Assembly: GCF_029762515.1 (NCBI RefSeq)
Contig: NZ_JARVGN010000092.1
Location: forward strand, 1 to 6,405
DNA: 6,405 nt
From: Methanocalculus sp.
GTDB lineage: Archaea; Halobacteriota; Methanomicrobia; Methanomicrobiales; Methanocorpusculaceae
Reading direction: 5' to 3'
The translations under genes and the position numbers were made by a program. The notes beneath the pieces were generated by a model. It was not told where the DNA came from. It ran no database searches and saw only the letters and a list, made by a program, of their open reading frames with translations. Shown here piece by piece: positions 1-5,765 of this stretch. The number at the start of each line of letters is the position of its first letter. Positions within the stretch are counted from its first letter, which is position 1.

Positions 1-433
1 GGTTTCCTGCATGGATATGAACACCCGGCGCACCTTCACGGATTGCCGCTATGATCCCGGCATACTGATCGGCATCATAGTCGGGATGAAGACCTGAGAC
101 CGAACAGATCTCAGTGATCTGGTGCTGTTCAAGTGCCTCCCTTGCCTTCCTCACAACCGTCTCGAGCGTGTGCTCATAGGCATTAGGATCACCGGGTTTT
201 CTAGAAAAACCACAAAAACCGCAGGAATTTACGCAGACATTTGTCACATTGATATTCTGGTTCCTGACAAAAGTTACAGCATCACCAACAGCAATCTCCC
301 GTGCCTCATCTGCTGCTTCTGCAATCCTGAGCACGTCCCTTCCGGTTGCAGAGAGGAGGACTGTTGCATCCTGCTCTGTCATCCGCACACCCAAAGATAC
401 ATCCCGGAGGATCTCCGGCACACCCTTTCCCAT
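1..433 (-). CDS. cofH: CofH-like radical SAM enzyme of F420 (FO) biosynthesis, 5' part only
   Basis: CofH joins the 4-hydroxybenzyl part of tyrosine to 5-amino-6-ribitylaminouracil. CofG then closes the ring to give FO, the chromophore of coenzyme F420, in the cytosol. Only the first 144 residues are visible; the gene runs off the left edge. The radical SAM cluster motif CxxxCxxC is clear at C67, C71 and C74, within NVCVNSCGFCGFSRKP. It is followed by EICSVSGLHPDYD (about 108-120) and GVHIHAGN (137-144), which sit where the family has its GGLHP and HIHAxSP segments. The start is the ATG at 433: an in-frame TAA lies only 9 nt upstream with no other start between. There is no Shine-Dalgarno, so the transcript may be leaderless. 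The gene is divergent from trm5. The GGLHP and HIHAxSP segments differ from what I recall of standard CofH, so a CofH paralogue (many methanogens carry two) is possible. The radical SAM call is firm and the exact CofH role likely. Confidence 0.8.
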   Translation of the reverse strand, partial: MGKGVPEILRDVSLGVRMTEQDATVLLSATGRDVLRIAEAADEAREIAVGDAVTFVRNQNINVTNVCVNSCGFCGFSRKPGDPNAYEHTLETVVRKAREALEQHQITEICSVSGLHPDYDADQYAGIIAAIREGAPGVHIHAGN

Positions 434-485
434 ACAGAGTGATTAACCAAACACCAATAAGAAGTATCCGCACCATCCTGTACTG
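434..485. promoter_or_regulatory. Divergent promoter region between cofH-like gene and trm5
   Basis: These 52 bp separate two divergent start codons. Neither start has a Shine-Dalgarno. One AT-rich stretch, CCAATAAGAAG at about 452-462, lies roughly 25 nt from the minus-strand ATG (433) and 28 nt from the plus-strand ATG (486). That is the distance at which an archaeal TATA box would give leaderless transcripts in both directions. The match to a TATA consensus is poor, so this is an inference from position more than from sequence. Confidence 0.35.
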
Positions 486-1421
486 ATGAAAGAGGGATGG
501 GCCGTCAGGGTTCAGAAAGTTGAGGGGGAGAGAAGACGGCAGGAGCTTATTGCAGGCGATACACTGGATCGCACCCTCCGTCCAAGGGCAGATGGATCAG
601 AACTCCTCATCCCTGTCACAGGTTCGCCTCCCGGTACCGAGCGCGCCCTCTTTGAGGAGATACAGGCACCGCCGCCGCTGCCCCGGCACGAACAGGTCGG
701 CGGTATTGTGATTATGCAGGAGAATGATGTATCGGGAGCAGAAGAGATCTTAAAAGCACGCCCATCCACCCATACCGTTCTCTATTCTGATGGAGCAGTC
801 GAAGGAGAATTCCGGACAAAATCATTCACTACCCTGGCAGGCATTCCCACCACACGGACAACCATCTCGGAGTATGGCCACCGGCTCACAATCGATCTCT
901 CGCAGGCGTACTTCTCATCCCGGCTTGCAACAGAACGCCAGAGGATCCAATCAGCTGTACAGGAAGGCGAAGTGATCTGCGACATGTTCTGCGGCGTGGG
1001 GCCGTTTCCAATCGCCCTTTCAGGCAGGGCATCCTGGATCCTCGCCTGCGATAAGAACCCCTCTGCAATCCATCTCCTGAGAGAGAACCTCCTGACAAAC
1101 CATACCAGAAATGTCCTCCCGATGCTCGGAGACGCACGCCGCCTTGGAGAACTCTTCCAAGGCACATTCGACCGCGTCCTGATGAATCTCCCGATGATCG
1201 CAGCAGATTTCCTGCCGGTTGCCGATCAGATCACAAAACCCGGCGGCACCATCCATCTCTATGCACTCCAGGAAGAAGAGGGAAAATACAGGGAGAGGAT
1301 CGGATCGGTTCTCCCGGGCTGCAAAATCACCGAGCGGTTCCTGCGATCGTACTCTGCCGGGAGATGGCACGCGGCCTATGACATTAAAAAAGGTCATGAC
1401 GGGACGAATTTCGTCCCGTAA
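486..1421 (+). CDS. trm5: Trm5-type tRNA (guanine37-N1)-methyltransferase
   Basis: This enzyme methylates N1 of G37 next to the tRNA anticodon using S-adenosylmethionine, which prevents +1 frameshifting. In archaea m1G37 also starts wyosine synthesis. At 311 residues it is slightly shorter than the Methanocaldococcus enzyme (about 336 by memory). An N-terminal D1-like domain covers about 1-70. Then come GEFR (107-110), QAYFSSRLATER (140-151), the SAM-binding loop CDMFCGVGPF (165-174), the acidic CDKNP after strand 2 (188-192), and MNLP (233-236). By comparison with the well-studied archaeal Trm5, R110, Y142, E150, N234, P236 and Y289 fall at the catalytic or binding positions. The ATG at 486 fits the family N-terminus, and no Shine-Dalgarno precedes it. 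The 3' end overlaps the convergent DUF35 gene by 28 nt. The last nine residues (GHDGTNFVP) extend past where the domain normally ends and are encoded largely by the shared palindrome. Confidence 0.93.
   Translation: MKEGWAVRVQKVEGERRRQELIAGDTLDRTLRPRADGSELLIPVTGSPPGTERALFEEIQAPPPLPRHEQVGGIVIMQENDVSGAEEILKARPSTHTVLYSDGAVEGEFRTKSFTTLAGIPTTRTTISEYGHRLTIDLSQAYFSSRLATERQRIQSAVQEGEVICDMFCGVGPFPIALSGRASWILACDKNPSAIHLLRENLLTNHTRNVLPMLGDARRLGELFQGTFDRVLMNLPMIAADFLPVADQITKPGGTIHLYALQEEEGKYRERIGSVLPGCKITERFLRSYSAGRWHAAYDIKKGHDGTNFVP
1386..1419 (-). terminator. Hairpin plus U-run at the end of the mevalonate operon, inside a convergent gene overlap
   Basis: A perfect inverted repeat spans 1399-1419, with 10-bp arms (left arm ACGGGACGAA) around a single central T at 1409. 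Past one mismatch (1398/1420), three more pairs form at 1395-1397 with 1421-1423. With so short a loop, the tip bases would open in RNA. On the minus strand the stem is followed, straight after the DUF35 stop codon, by six T (A-run at 1386-1391). That combination fits termination of the minus-strand operon. The plus strand has no T-run after the repeat, so its use as a trm5 terminator is less supported. The element lies inside the coding 3' ends of both genes. Confidence 0.55.
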
Positions 1422-1783
1422 TGGATAATACCGGAAGGCCCGTCTTCTGCTATCACCCTGAAGACCGATCTAACCGGCATCCCGAAGGTGATCTCCGATG
1501 GATCGCAGATCACCTGTGAGGTGAGACGGCAACCATCCTCAAGCTCGATGATCGCAAGGACATACGGAGTCAGGTTCGAGAACTGGTCGCTTGCTGTTCT
1601 GATCACCGTATAGGTGACAACCTTCCCCCGGCCGGAGCAGTGGTGATCAACGATCTTTCCATCCCTCCGGCAATCCGGGCAGAGAGAACGTGGCGGGAAG
1701 AAGACCGTACCGCAGTTCTCGCATTTCGTTCCGATCAGGTTATACCGCTGGGGAATCTTCCTCCAGAATCGCGCAACAGTCAT
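1394..1783 (-). CDS. DUF35 zinc-ribbon/OB-fold protein, scaffold of the thiolase/HMG-CoA synthase complex
   Basis: In archaea this small protein bridges acetoacetyl-CoA thiolase and HMG-CoA synthase, so that the intermediate passes directly between them. That role comes from published work on the methanogen complex. It has 129 residues: a short N-terminal helix (about 3-14), a rubredoxin-like zinc ribbon with C21, C24, C35 and C38 (TKCENCG ... LCPDC), then an OB-fold (about 45-128). The start is the ATG at 1783. It is preceded by a strong Shine-Dalgarno (AGGAGGGTG, 1791-1799) with 7-nt spacing, and it lies 4 nt after the thiolase stop. An upstream in-frame ATG at 1840 would add 19 residues encoded inside the thiolase gene and lying before the family's usual start, so I reject it. 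The C-terminus GTKFVPS looks like the normal end of the family. It is the last gene of the operon and overlaps trm5 tail-to-tail. Confidence 0.93.
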   Translation of the reverse strand: MTVARFWRKIPQRYNLIGTKCENCGTVFFPPRSLCPDCRRDGKIVDHHCSGRGKVVTYTVIRTASDQFSNLTPYVLAIIELEDGCRLTSQVICDPSEITFGMPVRSVFRVIAEDGPSGIIHYGTKFVPS

Positions 1784-1787
1784 AGTT

Positions 1788-2951
1788 TTACACCCTCCTG
1801 AAGAGATGGCAGACAACAGTTGCACCTGATCCACCGACATTCTGGGTCATGCCAATCTCAGCCCCATCAACCTGCCGCTTCCCGGCCTCGCCACGGAGCT
1901 GGGTGACAACCTCCCAGACCTGTTTCAGTCCGGTCGCACCAACCGGATGGCCGCATGCTTTGAGGCCGCCCGAAGTATTCACCGGCAGGTCACCTCCGAT
2001 ATAGGTCTGACCCTCCTCATAGAGCATGCCTGCTTCACCCTTCTTCACAAATCCAAGATCTTCAACAGCACAGATCTCTGCAATCGTGAAACAGTCATGC
2101 ACCTCAACGAGATCAACATCTTTCCGGTCAACCCGTGCCCGTTCAAAGACCCGGTTTCCGGCGGCAACCGATGCATCAAGGGTCGATATGTCCCGCCGGT
2201 CATGAAGTGCTATCGTGTCGCTTGCCTGTGCGGTACCGATCACCGTAACCGGGGCATCGGTAAAGTCGCGTGCCATTTCAAGCGGTGCAACAACAACCGC
2301 CGCACTCCCGTCAGAGACAGGAGAGCAGTCGAAGAGACGGAGGGGATCGGCAACAAGAGTCGATCTCAGGACAGTGTCTATTGTGATCTCATTCTGGAAC
2401 TGCGAGATCGGGTTCATCGATCCATGGTAATGGTTTTTGACCGCAACCATTGCAAGCTGCTCGCGTGTAAGCGAATAGCGGTGCATATAGTCTGTTGCGA
2501 TCATCGCATACAGTCCTGGGAATGTTGCGCCTGCAAACCCTTCCCACTCACGGTCTGCGGCTGCTGCAAGGACATCAGTCGAATCCCCGGCATCGGTCAT
2601 CTTTTCGACACCGGCTGCAACGACGATATCCTCCATGCCTGACGCAACCGCAAGCACCGCCTGCCGGAAGGCGAGGCCGCCTGAAGCGCATGCCGCCTCA
2701 ACCCGTGTCGCCGGGGTATGGCCTGCACGGGTAAGTCCGGCATAATCTGCAATTAATGCCCCGATATGCTCCTGTTCAACAAATCTACCTGCACTCATGT
2801 TTCCGACATAGAGTGCATCAATAGATTCGCCATCGATCCCTGCATCCTCGATTGCGAGGGTCCCTGCCTCGACAAATAGTTCGCGGAACGAGGTATCCCA
2901 GCGCTCGCCAAACTTCGAACAGCCAATTCCGATTACTGCCACATCTCTCAT
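1788..2951 (-). CDS. Acetyl-CoA C-acetyltransferase (thiolase), archaeal SCP2-like type
   Basis: It condenses two acetyl-CoA to acetoacetyl-CoA, the first step of the mevalonate pathway. It is complete at 387 residues, typical for the archaeal family. The nucleophilic cysteine is C88 in VEAACASGG (84-92). VEVHDCF (282-288) places H285 where classical thiolases have the NEAF segment, a mark of the SCP2-thiolase-like branch. KACGHPVGATG (331-341) holds H335, and GGSGATV (373-379) is the glycine-rich C-terminal loop. No signal peptide is visible, so it should be cytosolic. The ATG at 2951 overlaps the HMG-CoA synthase TGA as ATGA (4 nt), indicating translational coupling. The DUF35 gene follows at once. 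The operon context separates it from degradative thiolases: the reaction is unfavourable alone, and pairing with HMG-CoA synthase through DUF35 is thought to pull it forward. Confidence 0.94.
   Translation of the reverse strand: MRDVAVIGIGCSKFGERWDTSFRELFVEAGTLAIEDAGIDGESIDALYVGNMSAGRFVEQEHIGALIADYAGLTRAGHTPATRVEAACASGGLAFRQAVLAVASGMEDIVVAAGVEKMTDAGDSTDVLAAAADREWEGFAGATFPGLYAMIATDYMHRYSLTREQLAMVAVKNHYHGSMNPISQFQNEITIDTVLRSTLVADPLRLFDCSPVSDGSAAVVVAPLEMARDFTDAPVTVIGTAQASDTIALHDRRDISTLDASVAAGNRVFERARVDRKDVDLVEVHDCFTIAEICAVEDLGFVKKGEAGMLYEEGQTYIGGDLPVNTSGGLKACGHPVGATGLKQVWEVVTQLRGEAGKRQVDGAEIGMTQNVGGSGATVVCHLFRRV
1791..1799 (-). promoter_or_regulatory. Ribosome binding site of the DUF35 gene, embedded in the thiolase 3' end
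   Basis: On the minus strand the site reads AGGAGGGTG, 7 nt before the ATG at 1783. It is made of the last thiolase codons (for Arg-Arg-Val) just before that gene's TAA. It fixes the DUF35 start at 1783 and not at the upstream ATG (1840). Confidence 0.8.
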
Positions 2952-3997
2952 TCTTGCATCACTATCTTCCCTTTGTGTCTGGCATACAATGCATAATCGA
3001 GATACCTGAGATTCTTCTGGAGTTCTGCAACGGTGGGTGCCTGTGATCGATCGATAACCGACGTGATCGCATCTGTCACCGTAATATCGAAGGCATCTGA
3101 TCCAGAGCCTGAGCCATAGCTACAGACAAAGATCTGATCGCCAGGCTCTGCAATATCCAGTGTTGCCGCAAGGCCGACCGGAGATGCACCCGAGTATGTG
3201 TTTCCAACAGTCGGGACGACAAGCCCTGGCAGGTACTGTTCCTTTGTAAACCCGAGGATCTGGGCCGCACGGGTTGGGAACTTCGCATTCGGCTGGTGGA
3301 AGACGGCATAATCGTAATCTGCCGGTTTTTTTCCTTCCCGCTCAAAGAGGAGGCGGCTTGCGCCAAGGACATGCTTGAAGTACCCGGGATCGCCTGAGAA
3401 ACGGCCCCCGTGTCTTGGATACGACTGCCCTTCCCTTCGCCAGAAATCAGGGGTATCGCTTGTGTACGAATGGGTGGCATTGATCTCTGCAATCGGATCC
3501 TCGTTTCCGATCAGAAATGCAGCCCCACCGGCAGCTGCGGTATATTCCAGTGCATCACCAGGTGCACCCTGTGCGATATCTGCACCGATCGCAAGGCCGT
3601 ATTGTATCATCCCTGATCCGACAAGCCCCATACAGGTCTGTATTGCCGCAGTTCCCGCCTTACAGGCAAATTCGTAATCAGCCGCAGTCATGACAGGCGT
3701 TGCTCCGATCGCCTCGCCGACGGTGACCGCTGTCGGTTTCACCGCATAGGGATGCGACTCGGATCCGACATAGACCGCCCCGATATCATCAGGGTTAATC
3801 CTCCGGCGTGCGAGCGCGGATCGTGCCGCCTCAACCGCAATGGTTGCAGTATTCTCGTCAAGATCCGGAACCGACTTCTCATAGACCCCAAGGCCGCCTG
3901 AGATCTCAGCCGGGTTCGCCCCCCAAACGCGGGCGATCTCCTCGACCTTAATCCGGAAGCGTGGGATATATGCCCCATAGGTGATTATGCCTACCAT
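2948..3997 (-). CDS. mvaS: Hydroxymethylglutaryl-CoA synthase, archaeal type
   Basis: It adds acetyl-CoA to acetoacetyl-CoA to form HMG-CoA, the committed carbon source for mevalonate and the isoprenoid chains of archaeal lipids. It is complete at 349 residues, the usual archaeal length. The expected triad is present by position: E80 in VGSESHPYAVKP (77-88), the acyl-accepting C112 in FACKAGTAA (110-118), and H234 in VFHQPNAKFP (232-241). The segment NTYSGASPVGL (266-276) and the glycine-serine loop YGSGSGSDAF (294-303) are also typical. The ATG at 3997 overlaps the end of the upstream regulator by 7 nt. A GAGG Shine-Dalgarno lies at 4006-4009 with 8-nt spacing. Its TGA overlaps the thiolase ATG. 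The neighbouring thiolase and DUF35 genes support this function over a generic ketoacyl synthase III. Confidence 0.95.
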   Translation of the reverse strand: MVGIITYGAYIPRFRIKVEEIARVWGANPAEISGGLGVYEKSVPDLDENTATIAVEAARSALARRRINPDDIGAVYVGSESHPYAVKPTAVTVGEAIGATPVMTAADYEFACKAGTAAIQTCMGLVGSGMIQYGLAIGADIAQGAPGDALEYTAAAGGAAFLIGNEDPIAEINATHSYTSDTPDFWRREGQSYPRHGGRFSGDPGYFKHVLGASRLLFEREGKKPADYDYAVFHQPNAKFPTRAAQILGFTKEQYLPGLVVPTVGNTYSGASPVGLAATLDIAEPGDQIFVCSYGSGSGSDAFDITVTDAITSVIDRSQAPTVAELQKNLRYLDYALYARHKGKIVMQE

Positions 3998-4701
3998 GCC
4001 TGTTTCCTCAGTTTTTTAATGATGTCTTTTACTGAATCTGCTGTTGAGAAGACGCTAATCCGGTCACGTTCAGCCAGTTTCTTCACCAGGGGATGAACCA
4101 GATCGTGATCTATTCCCTGGAGAATCACACAGGGTGGCTTGAACGGGGTGACGCGGATCGCAACCATCGGGGATTTGCCGCTGGATACATCCGTGAAGAT
4201 CAGTGCCCGTTCTGTACTCCACCCATAGATCCTGTTAAATTCGTTTGGCGAAAGCGTAAGTATTGCATTTACACTGTTGACGACTGTATAGCCGACAACA
4301 CTGTGATCTGCATCGCCGCAGATGAGATGGCAGTTGATGAGATCGGCAAGCTCGACCATCGGAACCGCATCTGAGAAGTCATGGAGATCATAGATGACAT
4401 CCTCATCAAGATTTGAGAAGAGCATCTTAGAATACTTCTCCAGATATGATCCGCCATTTGCCTCATCAATTGCAAAGAGGCTGTCGACGATCTTCCCGAC
4501 AACAGCGGTGCCGGGGCTTTTACGCCTCCCGCTCTCATAGTCGCTGATCACCGACGGAGAGAAACCGAGGTGCTCTGCAAGGACGCCCGGTGAAATTTTG
4601 AAGCTCGTCCGCCATTTTTTGAGCGCTTTGCCGGGCATATCCGAGAGTGTGATCTCTCCCGCTATCTTTTCTGCCAGCTGCTGGTGATGTCCGGATTTCA
4701 C
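3991..4701 (-). CDS. XRE-type HTH transcriptional regulator linked to the mevalonate operon
   Basis: It is a 236-residue cytosolic DNA-binding protein. The N-terminal HTH covers about 25-64: LKKWRTSFKIS, then GVLAEHLGFSPSVISDYESGRRKSPG, which is a classic XRE helix-turn-helix with the recognition helix near SPSVISDYESGR (48-59). The C-terminal part (about 85-235) is a separate domain found in a family of predicted archaeal regulators that I recall sitting beside HMG-CoA synthase genes. It shows ELADLINCHLI (117-127), GYTVVNSVNAIL (137-148) and SPMVAIRVTPFKPP (177-190). Its ligand is unknown to me. The start is the GTG at 4701. The residues between it and the internal ATG (codon 22, KIAGEITLSDMPG) look family-conserved, which supports the long form. 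No Shine-Dalgarno is seen. A TATA-like palindrome centred 28 nt upstream suggests a leaderless transcript. As first gene of the operon it is a good candidate to regulate itself and the mevalonate genes; that is inference. Confidence 0.88.
   Translation of the reverse strand: MKSGHHQQLAEKIAGEITLSDMPGKALKKWRTSFKISPGVLAEHLGFSPSVISDYESGRRKSPGTAVVGKIVDSLFAIDEANGGSYLEKYSKMLFSNLDEDVIYDLHDFSDAVPMVELADLINCHLICGDADHSVVGYTVVNSVNAILTLSPNEFNRIYGWSTERALIFTDVSSGKSPMVAIRVTPFKPPCVILQGIDHDLVHPLVKKLAERDRISVFSTADSVKDIIKKLRKQAW
4006..4009 (-). promoter_or_regulatory. Ribosome binding site of HMG-CoA synthase
   Basis: GAGG on the minus strand, 8 nt before the ATG at 3997, lying inside the 3' end of the regulator gene. 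It supports the start that overlaps the regulator by 7 nt. Confidence 0.6.
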
Positions 4702-4716
4702 CTGTACTGCTATGGC

Positions 4717-4762
4717 TTCGTATTAGATATATCTAACGAACAGAAGTTCGACATTTCACGAA
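4717..4762. promoter_or_regulatory. Divergent promoter/operator with palindromic TATA element
   Basis: TTAGATATATCTAA at 4723-4736 is a perfect 14-bp palindrome with a TATA-like core, so it could recruit TBP in either direction. It is flanked by TTCG (4717-4720) and CGAA (4737-4740), a near-symmetrical extension with 2 nt of asymmetry. A second inverted repeat follows, CGAAC-AGAA-GTTCG at 4737-4750, then another CGAA at 4759-4762. For the minus-strand operon the core centre is about 28 nt from the GTG at 4701, which suits leaderless transcription. For the plus-strand chemotaxis genes it predicts a start near 4757, about 10 nt before the GTG at 4767. The repeats could be operator half-sites for the XRE regulator; no binding data are available. 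Confidence 0.6.
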
Positions 4763-4766
4763 GTCG

Positions 4767-5747
4767 GTGCCGGTGTTGATACCATCCCTTTCACAACAGT
4801 TATCTCGTCACGAAGAAGATACCTTTTTATCTGCCATGACAGAACACCTCCGCTTTTGCGAACACGGAAAAAAGTATGCCCTCCCTCTCAGCATCATCCG
4901 ATCCACGCTCAAGGTGGTCACCATCGATGAAGAGTCAGGAGGAGTGATCAATTTCCATGGGAAACAGATACCGGTGCTTGCACTCGATTTCAAAGAGAGA
5001 CGGGTGATACAGGCATCCGATTCCCTGATTATCACAGCCATCAAAGAGGGTGAGATTGCCCTCTGTGCCACTGCAATCGAAGGAATTACGGCATTAAAAA
5101 CCACATTCCCGGGAGAGCTGACCGGCACAAGCATTGCAGAAGACGGGACAATCATCATCGACGATCTCTCTCTTGTACCGCTCTCCCGATCCATTGAGCC
5201 CCCAAAAGACCGGGAGGCACAGGCAATTCTTGAGCGCCGCGCACGCTCAATCACTCTTCCGGATAATACGGATGAGCAGATCACCTATCAGGAGATCCTC
5301 AGGTTCTCACTTGGATATGTCGAATATGCTGTCGAGATGCAGTATGTCAGGGAGGTGATCCTGACCGGAGAGATCACTCCTGTGCCCGGAATACCCCCAT
5401 TTATTACCGGCATATCAGTTGTCAGGGGCAGAATCATCTCTCTCGTTGATCTCAGGAAATTCTTCGGGATGCCCGAAGTGGGACTGACCGACTTCAACCG
5501 CGTGATCATCCTCTCGGATGGCAGGATGACATTCGGCCTCCTTGTCGATCGGATCAGGGGCACATCACATCTCAAAAAACCATTCTCCCCGCCAACAGCA
5601 GAGACGGGTATTCCAGAAAGCCACCTCATCGGCATTGTCGGAGACCTGATCGTCATTGATGGAAAAGCCCTCCTGACAGATGAGTCGATGCTGGTCAACG
5701 AACAGGATAATACAGCAAACATTCAGATTAAAACGGTTCCGGAATAA
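4767..5747 (+). CDS. Tandem CheW-like domain chemotaxis coupling protein
   Basis: CheW proteins link chemoreceptors to the histidine kinase CheA in membrane-attached arrays. This 326-residue protein has two CheW-like folds and no kinase or receiver domain. Domain 1 (about 26-140) contains HLRFCEHGKKYALPL, GGVINFHGKQIPVLAL and a late DGTIIIDDLSLVPL segment. A charged linker (about 141-173) follows. Domain 2 (about 174-305) is canonical: EILRFSLGYVEYAVEM, VREVILTGEITPVPGIP, ITGISVVRGRIISLVDLRKFFGM and a final GDLIVIDGKALL. The conserved RG of the receptor-facing loop is R220-G221 in domain 2, but the matching place in domain 1 reads HG (H64-G65). The GTG start at 4767 gives a 23-residue leader before an internal ATG (4836) right at the first domain. 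Neither has a Shine-Dalgarno. I keep the GTG because the promoter position fits it, with moderate certainty. The receptor gene follows after 18 nt, so they are probably cotranscribed. Confidence 0.85.
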   Translation: MPVLIPSLSQQLSRHEEDTFLSAMTEHLRFCEHGKKYALPLSIIRSTLKVVTIDEESGGVINFHGKQIPVLALDFKERRVIQASDSLIITAIKEGEIALCATAIEGITALKTTFPGELTGTSIAEDGTIIIDDLSLVPLSRSIEPPKDREAQAILERRARSITLPDNTDEQITYQEILRFSLGYVEYAVEMQYVREVILTGEITPVPGIPPFITGISVVRGRIISLVDLRKFFGMPEVGLTDFNRVIILSDGRMTFGLLVDRIRGTSHLKKPFSPPTAETGIPESHLIGIVGDLIVIDGKALLTDESMLVNEQDNTANIQIKTVPE

Positions 5748-5753
5748 CGCTCC

Positions 5754-5760
5754 GGGAGGT
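5754..5760 (+). promoter_or_regulatory. Ribosome binding site of the chemoreceptor gene
   Basis: GGGAGGT lies 5 nt before the ATG at 5766 in the 18-nt gap after the CheW-like gene. It sets the receptor start and shows leadered translation inside the operon. Confidence 0.75.
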
Positions 5761-5765
5761 ATAGC

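Noticed and set aside
122..442. Plus-strand reading frame opposite the cofH-like gene
   Set aside because: The minus strand encodes a clear radical SAM protein with its cluster motif, so this frame is a shadow.
782..1397. Several minus-strand reading frames opposite trm5
   Set aside because: They have Arg/Ser-rich composition, no motifs, and lie within the well-matched Trm5 coding sequence.
1399..1419. Palindrome as a mobile-element end or attachment site
   Set aside because: There is no transposase, integrase or second copy in the window, and the position at two gene ends is better explained by a terminator.
1947..2642. Long plus-strand reading frame (231 codons) antisense to the thiolase gene, rich in Cys and His
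   Set aside because: It lies wholly inside a clearly conserved thiolase gene, has no ribosome site and no recognisable domain. The Cys and His content is a by-product of the opposite strand's codons.
4093..4374. Plus-strand frame inside the regulator gene
   Set aside because: It is antisense to the conserved C-terminal domain of the regulator and has no support of its own.
4737..4750. CGAAC-AGAA-GTTCG as an intrinsic terminator
   Set aside because: The stem is only 5 bp with no T-run after it, and it lies at a divergent promoter. It was kept only as part of the possible operator.
4808..5722. Two long minus-strand frames opposite the CheW-like gene
   Set aside because: They are Ser/Arg-rich with no domain; the plus strand carries conserved CheW segments.
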